Shown here: positions 35,561 to 64,000 of the stretch, piece by piece
Numbering within the stretch: the stretch's first letter is position 1
How the letters are laid out: the number at the start of each line of letters is the position of its first letter
Assembly (NCBI GenBank): GCA_029204225.1
Contig: CM055097.1
Span: 7,833,676-7,897,675, forward strand
Length of the DNA stretch: 64,000 bases
Reading direction: 5' to 3'
Source of the DNA: Diphasiastrum complanatum
Lineage: Eukaryota > Streptophyta > Lycopodiopsida > Lycopodiales > Lycopodiaceae
Made by a program: the position numbers and the translations under genes
Notes under the pieces: generated by a model
What the model was told of the DNA's origin: nothing
Seen by the model: only the letters and a program-made list of their open reading frames with translations
Databases searched by the model: none

Positions 35561-37448
35561 GAGAAATTGCTAATGAGCTCAATATAAAGTCCTACACACA
35601 GGATACTAGTCTAAGCATACCAATCGAAGCAACAACACAAGGGAACGGGTGGTGGATAAAGCAGCCCAACCAAACCTAGATCGAACGGATCTAGCCCCCA
35701 AGCTATGGATCAATCCCAATCATGGAAAGAGGAATCACATTAGCAGCATGTAGCTACCAATCACAAAATCAAGCATACACTAGTGAGAGCCCAATAGGTA
35801 TACTTATACCCTCCAAGGCCCATGCACCACTAGTAGTGCACTGTGACACCTCACTGGACACCCTGCAGCCTCTCTGGGCCACATCATCCAGTTCCCTAAT
35901 GACTCACTAATAGACCCATACCAACTCCACCACCATGTGTTTAGGCCTACAACCATTAATTATGACCATGTACACATAAGAGCCCCAATTACCTTATAGT
36001 CACAATTAACTTACGGGTTGTTGGTCTACTGATGGACACGCTACCCGAGACCAGTCATGGGCATGACACGCAAACTCCTAGATCTTGAAAGTTCATCACT
36101 TTTAAGTATGTAGACTTGATGGGACAATCATGTGAACAATTGGGTTGACTTGGAGGATGTAGATCCCATAGATACAAACCTGAAATAACATTGGAAGGAT
36201 TCAAGTGATTTTGAACACTTGGTTGCATGTAAGGAGTGACCTAAGGAAACATGACTTTGGAATCGATAGATTCTGTAAAGAAGGGTTATCTTGATTTTTC
36301 ATCAAGACAATGAGTCTTAGAGAGTGGAGGCCATGTTAGAAACTTAAGGCTAATGAGCCAAAGTGACTACTTTCTAAGGTCATTACCCAAATTGTCTCAA
36401 GCTCATTAAATGCAAAATTTTGATAAAGAGAGTCAATAGAGGAGGTCAATTAAGTTTTTCCTAATTGGATCCATATGAGGTACAATATAAATTTGAAGAG
36501 GAGAATTAACTTGTCTCTAAAAGCTTTTGTTACGGGGGGTGGCTATGTGGGGGCTTTCTGTTAGGGCAAGGGAAGCCACACTTGCATACTACAAATAGAC
36601 CTATTTTACGAAATGAAGACAGAACAATTCCAAGAGTGAACTAAGTGAACATGAGTTTGAGCTACCCGAGGAAAACAACGGCACCTAAACATTGTGGAGG
36701 ACTTGTTATTCTCTAGCAATGTACATGTAGATACTCCTCTTCTTGAAGGTGATGCAAAGATAAGGTTGGATGCTTGTGCAAGCCCTTTGTTGTGCTTCAT
36801 TTCGCATAAGTGAGATATTGAAATACATCTTGATAGAGATTCAATTCGCAAGGACTGCCTCTAGAGGGTTGCAACAATATAAATGATCCTAGGGCCTGTC
36901 GTAGTTGCAATGACGGTTCCAAAACATTGCATTTGAGAATGTGTAAAGAATGGACATTCCATATTGTTCACAAAAATTTCAGCATTATTTAGGCAAAACA
37001 ATTACTTTCCTTATACTTGTTTTGGAGGCTTTGATAGATGGTTCTGAAAAGAAAACAAAGTTTTGGAAATAAAAAGTGTGGTTATTGAAATCCTAAAGCA
37101 ATACATATGCTTGTGAACAATATGTAATAGTTAGTGCACAAATGTTGTGTATGTAATGCTATTAATAACTATTACCATGTAGTCTCCTTAGCTATTGCCA
37201 TGATCACAATCTTTTTATAAATGATGTCGCATCTTGCATGTAAATTGTTTTTTGGTACACTCAATTCTACTAGCAGTGGATCAGAAGAAAAGATGAATTG
37301 GGCTGAGAAGCTAAGTAGGCAAAGCTTTTAAAACCTTAAAGGATGAGCCACTCACCAGTGAAATAGTTATGATATTTTCAGAACTTAATTAATCAAAGAT
37401 ATACAATCCTACAAACACATTGTCAAAAACCCAAAAGCATTTACCAAA
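35561..37448. other. No gene recognised
   Basis: About 1.9 kb of AT-rich sequence with only short, unsupported frames. The phrase ACTACAAATAGACCTAT near 36588 also occurs in the intron-3 duplication at about 47639, suggesting a dispersed repeat. Confidence 0.4.
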
Positions 37449-39764
37449 ATGGATAATTTTCTTGTCAAATGTGGTCTTTGAAAAAGAAGCTACAATATAT
37501 ACTGGCCATCTTAGCAAGCTTGAGCTGCTTTATTTGTGCTTGGAATCTCGTCTTGAAGTTCACCCAGTAAACCACAATATCAGAGAAATGAAGCTAGAAG
37601 AATCACAATTGAAAGATCGTGCCGCAAAGTTCGCATCTGAAATGGATGAGGTGAAAACAAATAAGGAATTTGTGCTTTTGTTGGCCTTATAGAAGCTTAG
37701 TTTTCCTGAAAGACTGATAGACCTTTGAGCAAGGATCAAAAAAGCCAGGAATCGGAGACTGGTAATGAGCTGAGAAGAATCACACAAATCTGTGCAAATT
37801 GGTGGGGGACGATACGAGCGGGTTGAATATAGATAGGTGTAGGTGAGTGACCAAATTGTGGTTTATCTTAACTGATCATACATTTAATCACTACTTAGTG
37901 ATGAGTACTACTCAATGTATCTTAAGCTTTAACTTGCAAATCATTACTACTAGTTCAGGGCAGCTTTTACATATCATAAAATATTCCATTGTAGAAAATA
38001 TACTCAAAGAAACACAAGGTAACAAAGAAAGGTTTGACCTGCATCGGAGTTTGGGACTCCTTCCAAATAATTTCTTGTGGAAGGCTCATTCAGAACTCGT
38101 GTTGCAGAGAGCTCCAGGCATAGAGCAATGTTTGAAGCAACTTAGGGACCTATTAAAATATAATCAACTTATCATATGATTAACTAGGCAAATGTATAAT
38201 ATGAATCTGAGATTTAGATTTATATGTTCTGACAAGCAATTGAGATCAAACTAAAACCCTACATAACAAAATGGATAATTTTCTTGTCAATGTGGTCTTT
38301 AAAAAAGAAGCTACGCATGGAATCTAGTCTTGAAGTTCATCCAGTAAACAACAGTATCAGAGAATGAAGCTAGAAGAATCACAATTGAAAGATCGTGCCG
38401 CAATGTTCGCATCTGAAATGGATGAGGTGAAAACAAATAAGGAATTTGTGCTTTTGTTGCCCTTATAGAAGCCTAGTTTTCCTGAAAGACCGATAGACTT
38501 CTGAGCAAGGATCAAAAAAGCCAGGAATCGGAGACTGTGGCAATGAGCTGAGAAGAATCACACAAATCTGTGCAACTTGGCGGGGGACGATAGGAGCTGG
38601 TTGAATATAGATAGGTGTAGGTGAGTGACCAAATTGTGGTATATCTTAACTGACCATACATTTAATCACTACTTAGTGATGAGTACTACTCAATGTATCT
38701 TAAGCTTTAACTTGCAAATCATTACTACTAGTTCAGGGCAGGGGCAGCTTTTACATATCATAAAATATTCCATTATAGAAAATATACTCAAAGAAACACA
38801 AGGTAACAAAGAAAGGTTTGAGCTGCATCGGAGTTTGGGACTCCTTCCAAATAATTTCTTGTGGAAGGCTCGTTCAGACTCGTGTTGCAGAGAGCTCCAG
38901 GCATAGAGCAATGTTTGAAGCAACTTAGGGACCTATTAAAATATAATCAACTTATCATATGATTAACTAGGCAAATGTATAATATGAATCTGAGATTTAG
39001 ATTTATATGTTCTGACAAGCAATTGAGATCAAACTAAAACCCTACATAACAAAATGGATAATTTTCTTGTCAATGTGGTCTTTAAAAAAGAAGCTACGCA
39101 TGGAATCTAGTCTTGAAGTTCATCCAGTAAACAACAGTATCAGAGAATGAAGCTAGAAGAATCACAATTGAAAGATCGTGCCGCAATGTTCGCATCTGAA
39201 ATGGATGAGGTGAAAACAAATAAGGAATTTGTGCTTTTGTTGCCCTTATAGAAGCCTAGTTTTCCTGAAAGACCGATAGACTTCTGAGCAAGGATCAAAA
39301 AAGCCAGGAATCGGAGACTGTGGCAATGAGCTGAGAAGAATCACACAAATCTGTGCAACTTGGCGGGGGACGATAGGAGCTGGTTGAATATAGATAGGTG
39401 TAGGTGAGTGACCAAATTGTGGTATATCTTAACTGACCATACATTTAATCACTACTTAGTGATGAGTACTACTCAATGTATCTTAAGCTTTAACTTGCAA
39501 ATCATTACTACTAGTTCAGGGCAGGGGCAGCTTTTACATATCATAAAATATTCCATTATAGAAAATATACTCAAAGAAACACAAGGTAACAAAGAAAGGT
39601 TTGAGCTGCATCGGAGTTTGGGACTCCTTCCAAATAATTTCTTGTGGAAGGCTCGTTCAGACTCGTGTTGCAGAGAGCTCCAGGCATAGAGCAATGTTTG
39701 AAGCAACTTAGGGACCTATTAAAATATAATCAACTTATCATATGATTAACTAGGCAAATGTATA
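37449..39764 (+). repeat. Tandem triplication of a 0.78-kb unit
   Basis: Three head-to-tail copies start at ATGGATAATTTTCTTGTCAA: 37449-38270 (822 bp), 38271-39053 (783 bp) and 39054-39764 (711 bp, 3'-truncated). Copies 2 and 3 look almost identical. Copy 1 differs by substitutions and has an extra block of about 58 bp. Copy 1 reads through KLEESQLKDRAAKFASEMDE as a coiled-coil-like stretch, and all copies encode GNKERF(D/E)LHRSLGLLPNNF. I recognise neither, and frameshifts in copies 2-3 argue against function. It may derive from a gene fragment. Confidence 0.85.
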
Positions 39765-40364
39765 GGTCCAATATGAACCTTAACGAATTGTGGGTCGATA
39801 GTAATTGACTTCGAACATCAAAACCTGTCATAGAACTCTAATACTATTGCCATAAAGATGATTACGCTGACTGAAGCAAAGCTGACAGGTCTTTATCTTC
39901 CTGCCTCCACCATACTGTATGCACTCGAAGGTGAAACATCATTAGCTTGCATTCGTTCTTTCCATTCAAACCCAACTCATAGTTCCTAGCTATCTAAATG
40001 AGTGCATCTAAAAAAATGTACACTGCTCAATTGTGATGAGTCACACTGTAGCATATCTTTTTTATAAGCTTTAAGCTTCATGTTTTGCAGCGGTCAAGCA
40101 GGTTAATCTATGTGAGCCTTCCATCCCCCCACATTCAACGTTTGCCAATGACGTGGTAGTGATGCTTGCTTGGGAACACAATCACTTGCTGAACTCTGTT
40201 TTCATGTTAAGATCATATTTGGCCAGTCCTTTCTTTGAAATTCCATTACAGAAAAAAGCTCGCCTTTGAAGGAGAGGGCTACTTTTGAAAATGGATACAG
40301 CTTACACTTCCCTGTTATGGTATATCTAGAAAGCAATTTTTTGCAAATGCCTAACAGGGATTCC
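39765..40364. other. Spacer including the 3' flank of the FolD gene
   Basis: Between the triplicated repeat and the FolD stop codon at 40365. It presumably contains the 3' UTR of the minus-strand gene. No clear AATAAA-type signal is seen on the minus strand, so the transcript end is not placed. Confidence 0.4.
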
Positions 40365-59078
<18,714 letters not shown>

Positions 59079-59230
59079 TGCCTTCACCCACGCTTGATCC
59101 GATCCAACCTGCTCGTCTTCTTCTTCCTCCTCCTTCACTGACTTCCAATAACCAGCAATGAAGTATGAATGGGTACCCAATTTTATAATCCATCTCTTTA
59201 TGGTCGGTTTCACACGGCCTTAAATTTCTA

Positions 59231-59241
59231 GATATATTTTA
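59231..59241 (-). promoter_or_regulatory. Possible TATA box of FolD
   Basis: On the minus strand TAAAATATATC lies about 155 bp upstream of the FolD ATG. That distance fits a TATA box with a 5' UTR of about 120 bp. Sequence match only; the transcription start is not shown. Confidence 0.35.
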
Positions 59242-59279
59242 CATAGCTACTGTGTTCACACTCTAGCATGACTAGTCTC

Positions 59280-59610
59280 TTCACACTCTATCAAGAATCA
59301 TAATTTAGGGGACTTGGCTTACGCCAATGATCGGAAACCTCTTTCGGGTTTCTCTTCAATTTTCTACATATTTTAAAAGTTATGATTGCTCTGTTCACAC
59401 TCTATCAAGAATCATGATTTAGGGGACTTGGTAAGGGCTTATGCCAATGATCGGGATCTCTTCAATTTTCTACATATTTTAAAAGCTATGATTGCTCTGT
59501 TCACACTCTATCAAGAATCATGATTTAGGGGACTTGGTAAGGGCTTACGCCAACAATCAGGAAACCTCTTTCGTGTTTCTCTTCAATTTTCTACATATTT
59601 TAAAAGTTAT
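59280..59610. repeat. Three-unit ~110-bp tandem repeat upstream of FolD
   Basis: Units start with TTCACACTCTATCAAGAATC at 59280, 59394 and 59500 (114, 106 and about 111 bp). A partial unit (TTCACACTCTAGCATG) lies at about 59255. The array sits 200-530 bp upstream of the FolD start codon, in the likely promoter region. Confidence 0.9.
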
Positions 59611-60389
59611 CGATTTTTTTAAAAAAATTGCCTTTTATATCCTGCATCTCTAATTCTTTGTCAACAAAATAATAGAGATTTACACTAAAGAATTGTTTTA
59701 TTAACTCACTATACATATGTAACCTAAGTTTCACTTAATTACTTAATTTACTGCACACACAAATTTACTCCATATGATAATGGCAACCAAAAAAAAATTT
59801 CGCTTTTTGAAAATGTTCCTATACTTTGCCGGCTTTCTGGAACACAAGCTTACGCTTAGTTTTAGCACCATGTGCATCGTGTAGAGGAGTGCATTTACGA
59901 CTAAAAACTTATGTTAACGATTGCAATGGTGACAATGACATGATGGCATCTATGACTAAAAACTTATACTAAAGATTGCAATGGTGATGATTGCACCAAT
60001 GCACTCCCTTAACATGGGGTGCATCCAGTGCGTAAGGTGTTGAGAATAAGGAAAGCCTTGCTAAGGAGCCAAATTTGAACAAGTTTCACAATCATTTACT
60101 CTTCTAACTATTCAAATGGATTTGTTTTTTTTAACTATACAATCCAATGAGACTAGCCCATTTGGTTACCTTGGCATTCAAAGTTTCTTTGCTCTTGGTT
60201 CAAGCTTTCCTTAAAAACCAAGATGCATTTTAACATTACAATCCCATCCACACAATGAGGTTCATAGAATATAGTCTCCAAGTGCCATCACAATATGCCA
60301 TTCCTTTATAATATTATGGTCTCCTAGTGGAGTCCCTTGCATTGTGCCTAAAATGTTTTTGGCATTGCTTTACAAAAGGCGATACCATG
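59611..60389. other. No gene recognised
   Basis: AT-rich. A diverged two-copy repeat sharing GACTAAAAACTTAT...GATTGCAATGGTGA is present at about 59899-59935 and 59949-59990. Nothing else is supported. Confidence 0.4.
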
Positions 60390-60640
60390 TGTTTAAGGGG
60401 AGCGGAAGGGCGCACTCCGAGGCCCTTCCACCCGGGAAGGCGCTGTGCCCGAGGGTGTGCGCGCAGCAGCGCCTTCCGCGAGCGGAAGGGCCGAGGAGCC
60501 AGCCCTTCCTCGACGTATATTAATTTTTACATTTTTTTTTTATGTTTTATACACACACCTTTCAAGCAGAAGGTGCATGGTAAAAAAGGTACATTTTTTT
60601 ATAGGCACCTTCCGGCATCCGAAAGGTGCTTGTAAAAAAA
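60390..60640. other. GC-rich fold-back segment
   Basis: An abrupt GC-rich island (60390-60515) in AT-rich DNA. It contains a perfect 11-bp inverted repeat GGAAGGCGCTG/CAGCGCCTTCC (60435-60445 and 60467-60477) plus further copies of GGAAGGGC and GCCCTTCC in both orientations. A weaker related piece (CACCTTCCGGCATCCGAAAGGTG, split) lies near 60606-60629. It looks like the end structure of a small DNA transposon. Confidence 0.6.
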
Positions 60641-61121
60641 AAATTGTCATTTACGTCATAGATTACTTTCCATAAGGAAGCTTGGCATTTGCAAGCTTCA
60701 ATGCACGTCAAAGGCTAAAATTTCAAAAGCATGTCATTGAAAGGTAACTCTAAAAAGTCAAATGTCATGCTAGTTTGAAATTTTTAAAAAATTTATTGTA
60801 AATATAACATGAATTTATGTATATAAGTGATTGAAAGGTAAGAAAGGTACACTTGCATTATACATGTCACGTGAAAGGTAAGAAAGAAAAAATCCCATCG
60901 GGGTGAAAGGTAAGGATGCACGTCAAATTCCAAGTTTGTCTGTGAAGTTGCTCCATTTCCTTTGTAAAAATGTTAAAATTAACTTTACGTTAGTTATTGG
61001 AGCTCCTACATAAGTTAACATTAAAGTCAATGTTTTAAAATGTAATGATGTGTGCACACAAAAAGCTTTGCCACATTTGGTTTAGCTTTATTGCACTAAC
61101 TTGGTCATGTATATACACCCC

Positions 61122-61340
61122 TATATGTAAGTCTTAAATGACAAAATATTCATGTCCTTCTCTTTTCTTGCATGCATGCCCACTCTTTAGAAACACCTCT
61201 ATATGCAAGTCGTAAATATCAAAATATTAATGTCTCTCTCTTTTTCTTGCATGCATGTCCATGTTTTAGATACAGGTATATGCAAGTTGTAAATAGCAAA
61301 AAATCCATGTCCCTCCCTTTTTCTTACATGCATGTCTAGG
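61122..61340. repeat. Three-unit ~77-bp tandem repeat
   Basis: Units start with TATATG(T/C)AAGT at 61122, 61200 and 61277. Each ends in a CT-rich run followed by CTTGCATGCATG or CTTACATGCATG. Confidence 0.8.
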
Positions 61341-63190
61341 CTCTCAACTTGCATGACACACTGACATCATCACGGACAACAATAATCAGATAAACATTAT
61401 ATATTTCCATTTACAAAATCATTTCATATATATCTTTTATTATTGTTGTAATTTTACTCGTGCCCACACTTTGAATCAATGTTCAATTTTTTAGGTGAGA
61501 ACGAAAATGCATTAGGCCATAGTTCTAAGACAACCACGATTTAAAAATAACTAATCACCTTGCATCAAATCTTTGACAATCACATTTTTTTAGTCAATAA
61601 ATTTGAGGCAATGCCTTTTGTGGTAAACCACAAAGTTCTTGTTTTAATTGAGGAATTTTCTTCTCTCATGCTAGGAGTGAGAACATGTACAATGGCACAT
61701 ATTTACATTAATCTACAATTCCCTTGCTTCCTTGTAACAAAAATGTTTGTATTATACATGTTGGGGCAGTGGCTTGATACTTATTAGCCACATATCCGCT
61801 CCATGAGGACATGTAAGGTGACTAGGCAAATAGGTCACAACCATAAAACATTGCCACATGGCACACCAAGAGGTTTAGTGTCAACCTAGATGGATTGCAT
61901 CATTAGGAGGTATCTTGGACATAGGGGATGGACCTAACTTTAGTAATAGCTGTATATATAGGACCATGCAGATTGATAACCACATGCATGCAACACTAGC
62001 ATGAGTATTGCACACATGTTCTGTGTGTGGATGTGCACATGCCATGGTTTGCATGGATCTAGCTATTATGGGAAAATGTCTCTCCACATGTAGTAGACGT
62101 GCATGGGAGGTTGGCATCATCAATGAGACTGTTTCCATGTGGATTCCATGCATGGATAGGTGGGGTTGTCTCTATACTCTATATAAACTCTCCATTGGTG
62201 TCTATGGGAATCATGGAGAGTCTCACGACCATATGCTTTGCACTGGGAGGCGTTTCTACTGATTGTATTTGTCTATCTCCCTGTTGCTTAGGGGCATAGG
62301 TCCGTAACGATCTAGGGTTTGGTTGGGGAAGGTTTGGTCTACTACAATCTCTACTATTCTTTGATACTTTAGCATGGTTTTGATTATTGAGGGCATTTTA
62401 TATAGTCCCATAACAAATGGCGTGAATGAGCACAAAATCAATATATATGAAAATTCCAATTTCACTTTAAAGAACGTGCATGCATACTTGAGTGACATTG
62501 GCTGAGTGTGAGGTTGGTGCTCCACCTATGAAAGGTCAAATCGACGGCCAATGCACACACGTGTGTGGTTGCATGAACTTTGGTGACATCTGCCAAGGTA
62601 GGTGGTAGATTACCATCATGTGGGGTTTAAAATTTTCCTCATGCCAATAAGCTACATGTAATGCAAAGTGGGAAATGCAAACCAAGTCAAAAGACGATGT
62701 GCACCAGGGAAATGCCAAGTAAGAGAATGCAAACCGGGTCAAAGACTATGCACACGAAGGGGGCTTGACTTGGAATTACAAAAGGGTCCAAATTCATAGT
62801 GCCTTTTAAGCACCATTGAATCTACACCCTCATTATGTACTAAGCATCTTTCATGAGGAGGTAGCTATTGGTGGTAGCAGGTTGAGCTGTGGGAGCGATG
62901 AAACCTGTTACAATATAGTAGCCAGTAGTCGGATGAAGGATACCTGACGTAGCAGTTGCATATGGATGGTTAAGATTAAAGTTTTTTGTGAGGCCCTACT
63001 GTGGCGTGTAATTAAACTCCTCGCAATCAACCACAACATGCCACGTGCATATTTTTTGGGTTCACAATTGCTAAACAATATAAAGCTAGACACATCCTTT
63101 TGGCTTTAGGAGGTCTTTAAATTTAAAGACGTTCCTTATAATATGAGCACACGAAGGCTTTTATTGCACCAAAAATTTCTATCCAAAAAG
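61341..63190. other. No gene recognised
   Basis: Short frames only. A TATA-like CTCTATATAAAC near 62178 and a start such as TGTTGGGG at 61758 are LTR-like, but I cannot pair ends or find a primer site. Confidence 0.35.
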
Positions 63191-63562
63191 GAATGGGAGA
63201 GAGAGAGAGAGAGAAAAGGAAGGAAAGAGAGAGAATATGAGCAGTGATGGAGAAAACGAGTTTCTTGCCTTTTAATTGGGCCACGTTTTTCCTAAAGTTT
63301 ATTTGAAAGTCATTTGCAGTGCATTTGAAAATGACATGTGACTTTAGAAATTTCTAGAAAGAGAACATTCTACTTTAGAAATTCATAAAAAGAGAAGTTT
63401 TTAGAAAGAGATAGAGGCATAAATGGGCAAGAGAGAGAGAAGGAGAGGATTGCATAGGAGAGAGAGAGAGAAGCTGTTTTTTAATCTTTTAGGGTTTTTT
63501 TTAGGGTGTTTTAACCCTTTTTTTTTTTTAGTTTTTATTGAAAAAATAGCAATAATGTAAGT

Positions 63563-63614
<52 letters not shown>

Positions 63615-63640
63615 AGAGAGAGCGCTCTTTTCTTCTAATA
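63191..63640. repeat. GA-rich tracts
   Basis: Several short GA runs (near 63198-63214, 63430-63443 and 63458-63472), then a (GA)n tract at 63566-63606 that continues imperfectly as GAGCGAGCGAGAGAGA to about 63624. The orientation is opposite to the (TC)n tracts elsewhere in the window. Confidence 0.9.
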
Positions 63641-64000
63641 AGTTGACAAAAACGCGAGCGATCTTTCTGCCTCTCTTCTTGGCAGTCAATACGACTGAAG
63701 CATTTGCATTATGCTTCACTAACTGAGCTTGTTCTGACAAAGAAGCAGATTCGTGCAACAAGTTTACAAAACGGTGAGAGTCATGCCATTTGCTTAATGA
63801 AGATCAATCCAAGCTTTCCTGATGAATACTCTTGGTGTTCATGTTTCACTCTGCCATTGCATTAGTTCGCTACTTACTTAACGTCATATATGTTTTTTGC
63901 TTCTTGGTGATTTGAGTATGGTCGTCTTTGGTGCCATTGCTGTTTCGAGAAAATGGTATGGATTTTCAAATCCGTTAAAGAATTGGCTTCTTTTGAGAAA
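63641..64000. other. No gene recognised
   Basis: The window end shows only short frames. The GA-rich leader-like sequence to its left could precede a gene that lies beyond the window, which cannot be judged here. Confidence 0.35.

Noticed and set aside
59079-59213. Upstream extension of FolD exon 1 as a transit peptide
   Set aside because: The in-frame upstream sequence has no ATG and is Glu-rich, unlike plastid or mitochondrial signals.
61758-62413. Solo LTR
   Set aside because: TG start, TATA-like site and CATAACA were noted, but ends do not pair, no target duplication was found and orientation is ambiguous.

Overview
The window is nuclear DNA from a plant, most likely a seed plant with a large, repeat-rich genome. 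The evidence is interrupted genes with GT-AG introns, plant-type Ty1/copia and Ty3/gypsy remnants with initiator-Met tRNA primer sites, a hAT transposase pseudogene, a LINE remnant and very long GA/CT microsatellites. Only one convincing host gene is present. I cannot name the species; long TE-filled introns occur in many lineages, including magnoliids, basal angiosperms and conifers.

The host gene is on the minus strand, 59078 to 40365. It encodes a complete 302-residue bifunctional methylenetetrahydrofolate dehydrogenase/cyclohydrolase (FolD). Its five exons (114, 184, 158, 213 and 240 nt) join in phase with GT-AG introns. Two introns are short (152 and 110 bp) and two are very long (7,573 and 9,970 bp). 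Intron 2 holds a (TC)n tract, a hAT transposase pseudogene, a gypsy fragment and a LINE fragment. Intron 3 holds a 2.6-kb tandem segmental duplication. Each copy carries the same hAT-type MITE with an 8-bp target duplication. Just upstream of the gene lie a TATA-like site and a three-unit tandem repeat.

Positions 1 to about 35,600 are layers of dead LTR retrotransposons. In order: a gypsy scrap; a truncated LTR; a minus-strand copia gag-integrase remnant split by a 241-bp (TC)n; a gypsy gag-pol remnant; a minus-strand gypsy 3' region with an unrecognised ORF; then a copia element (about 12.9-20.5 kb) interrupted by a younger, complete 4,557-bp copia element (14059-18615). The younger element has 701-bp LTRs that differ at about 8 positions, and AATTA target duplications. 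It has gag but lacks integrase, reverse transcriptase and RNase H, and carries instead a long reading frame I do not recognise. After it come a minus-strand gypsy remnant, two more copia remnants, a gypsy LTR, and an LTR-like segment sharing a 32-bp tandem array with another LTR on the opposite strand. More copia and gypsy scraps follow at 33.2-35.6 kb.

From 37.4 to 39.8 kb a roughly 0.78-kb unit is tandemly triplicated, with the last two copies nearly identical. The right end (59.3-64 kb) holds tandem repeats, a GC-rich fold-back segment and GA-rich sequence, with no gene that I can support.

Apart from FolD (one-carbon folate metabolism) the coding sequence is transposon-derived and mostly broken. 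The most unusual items are the gag-plus-novel-ORF copia element, the intact folate gene spanning about 18.7 kb of nested repeats, the shared LTR tandem array, and the compact GC-rich hairpins.
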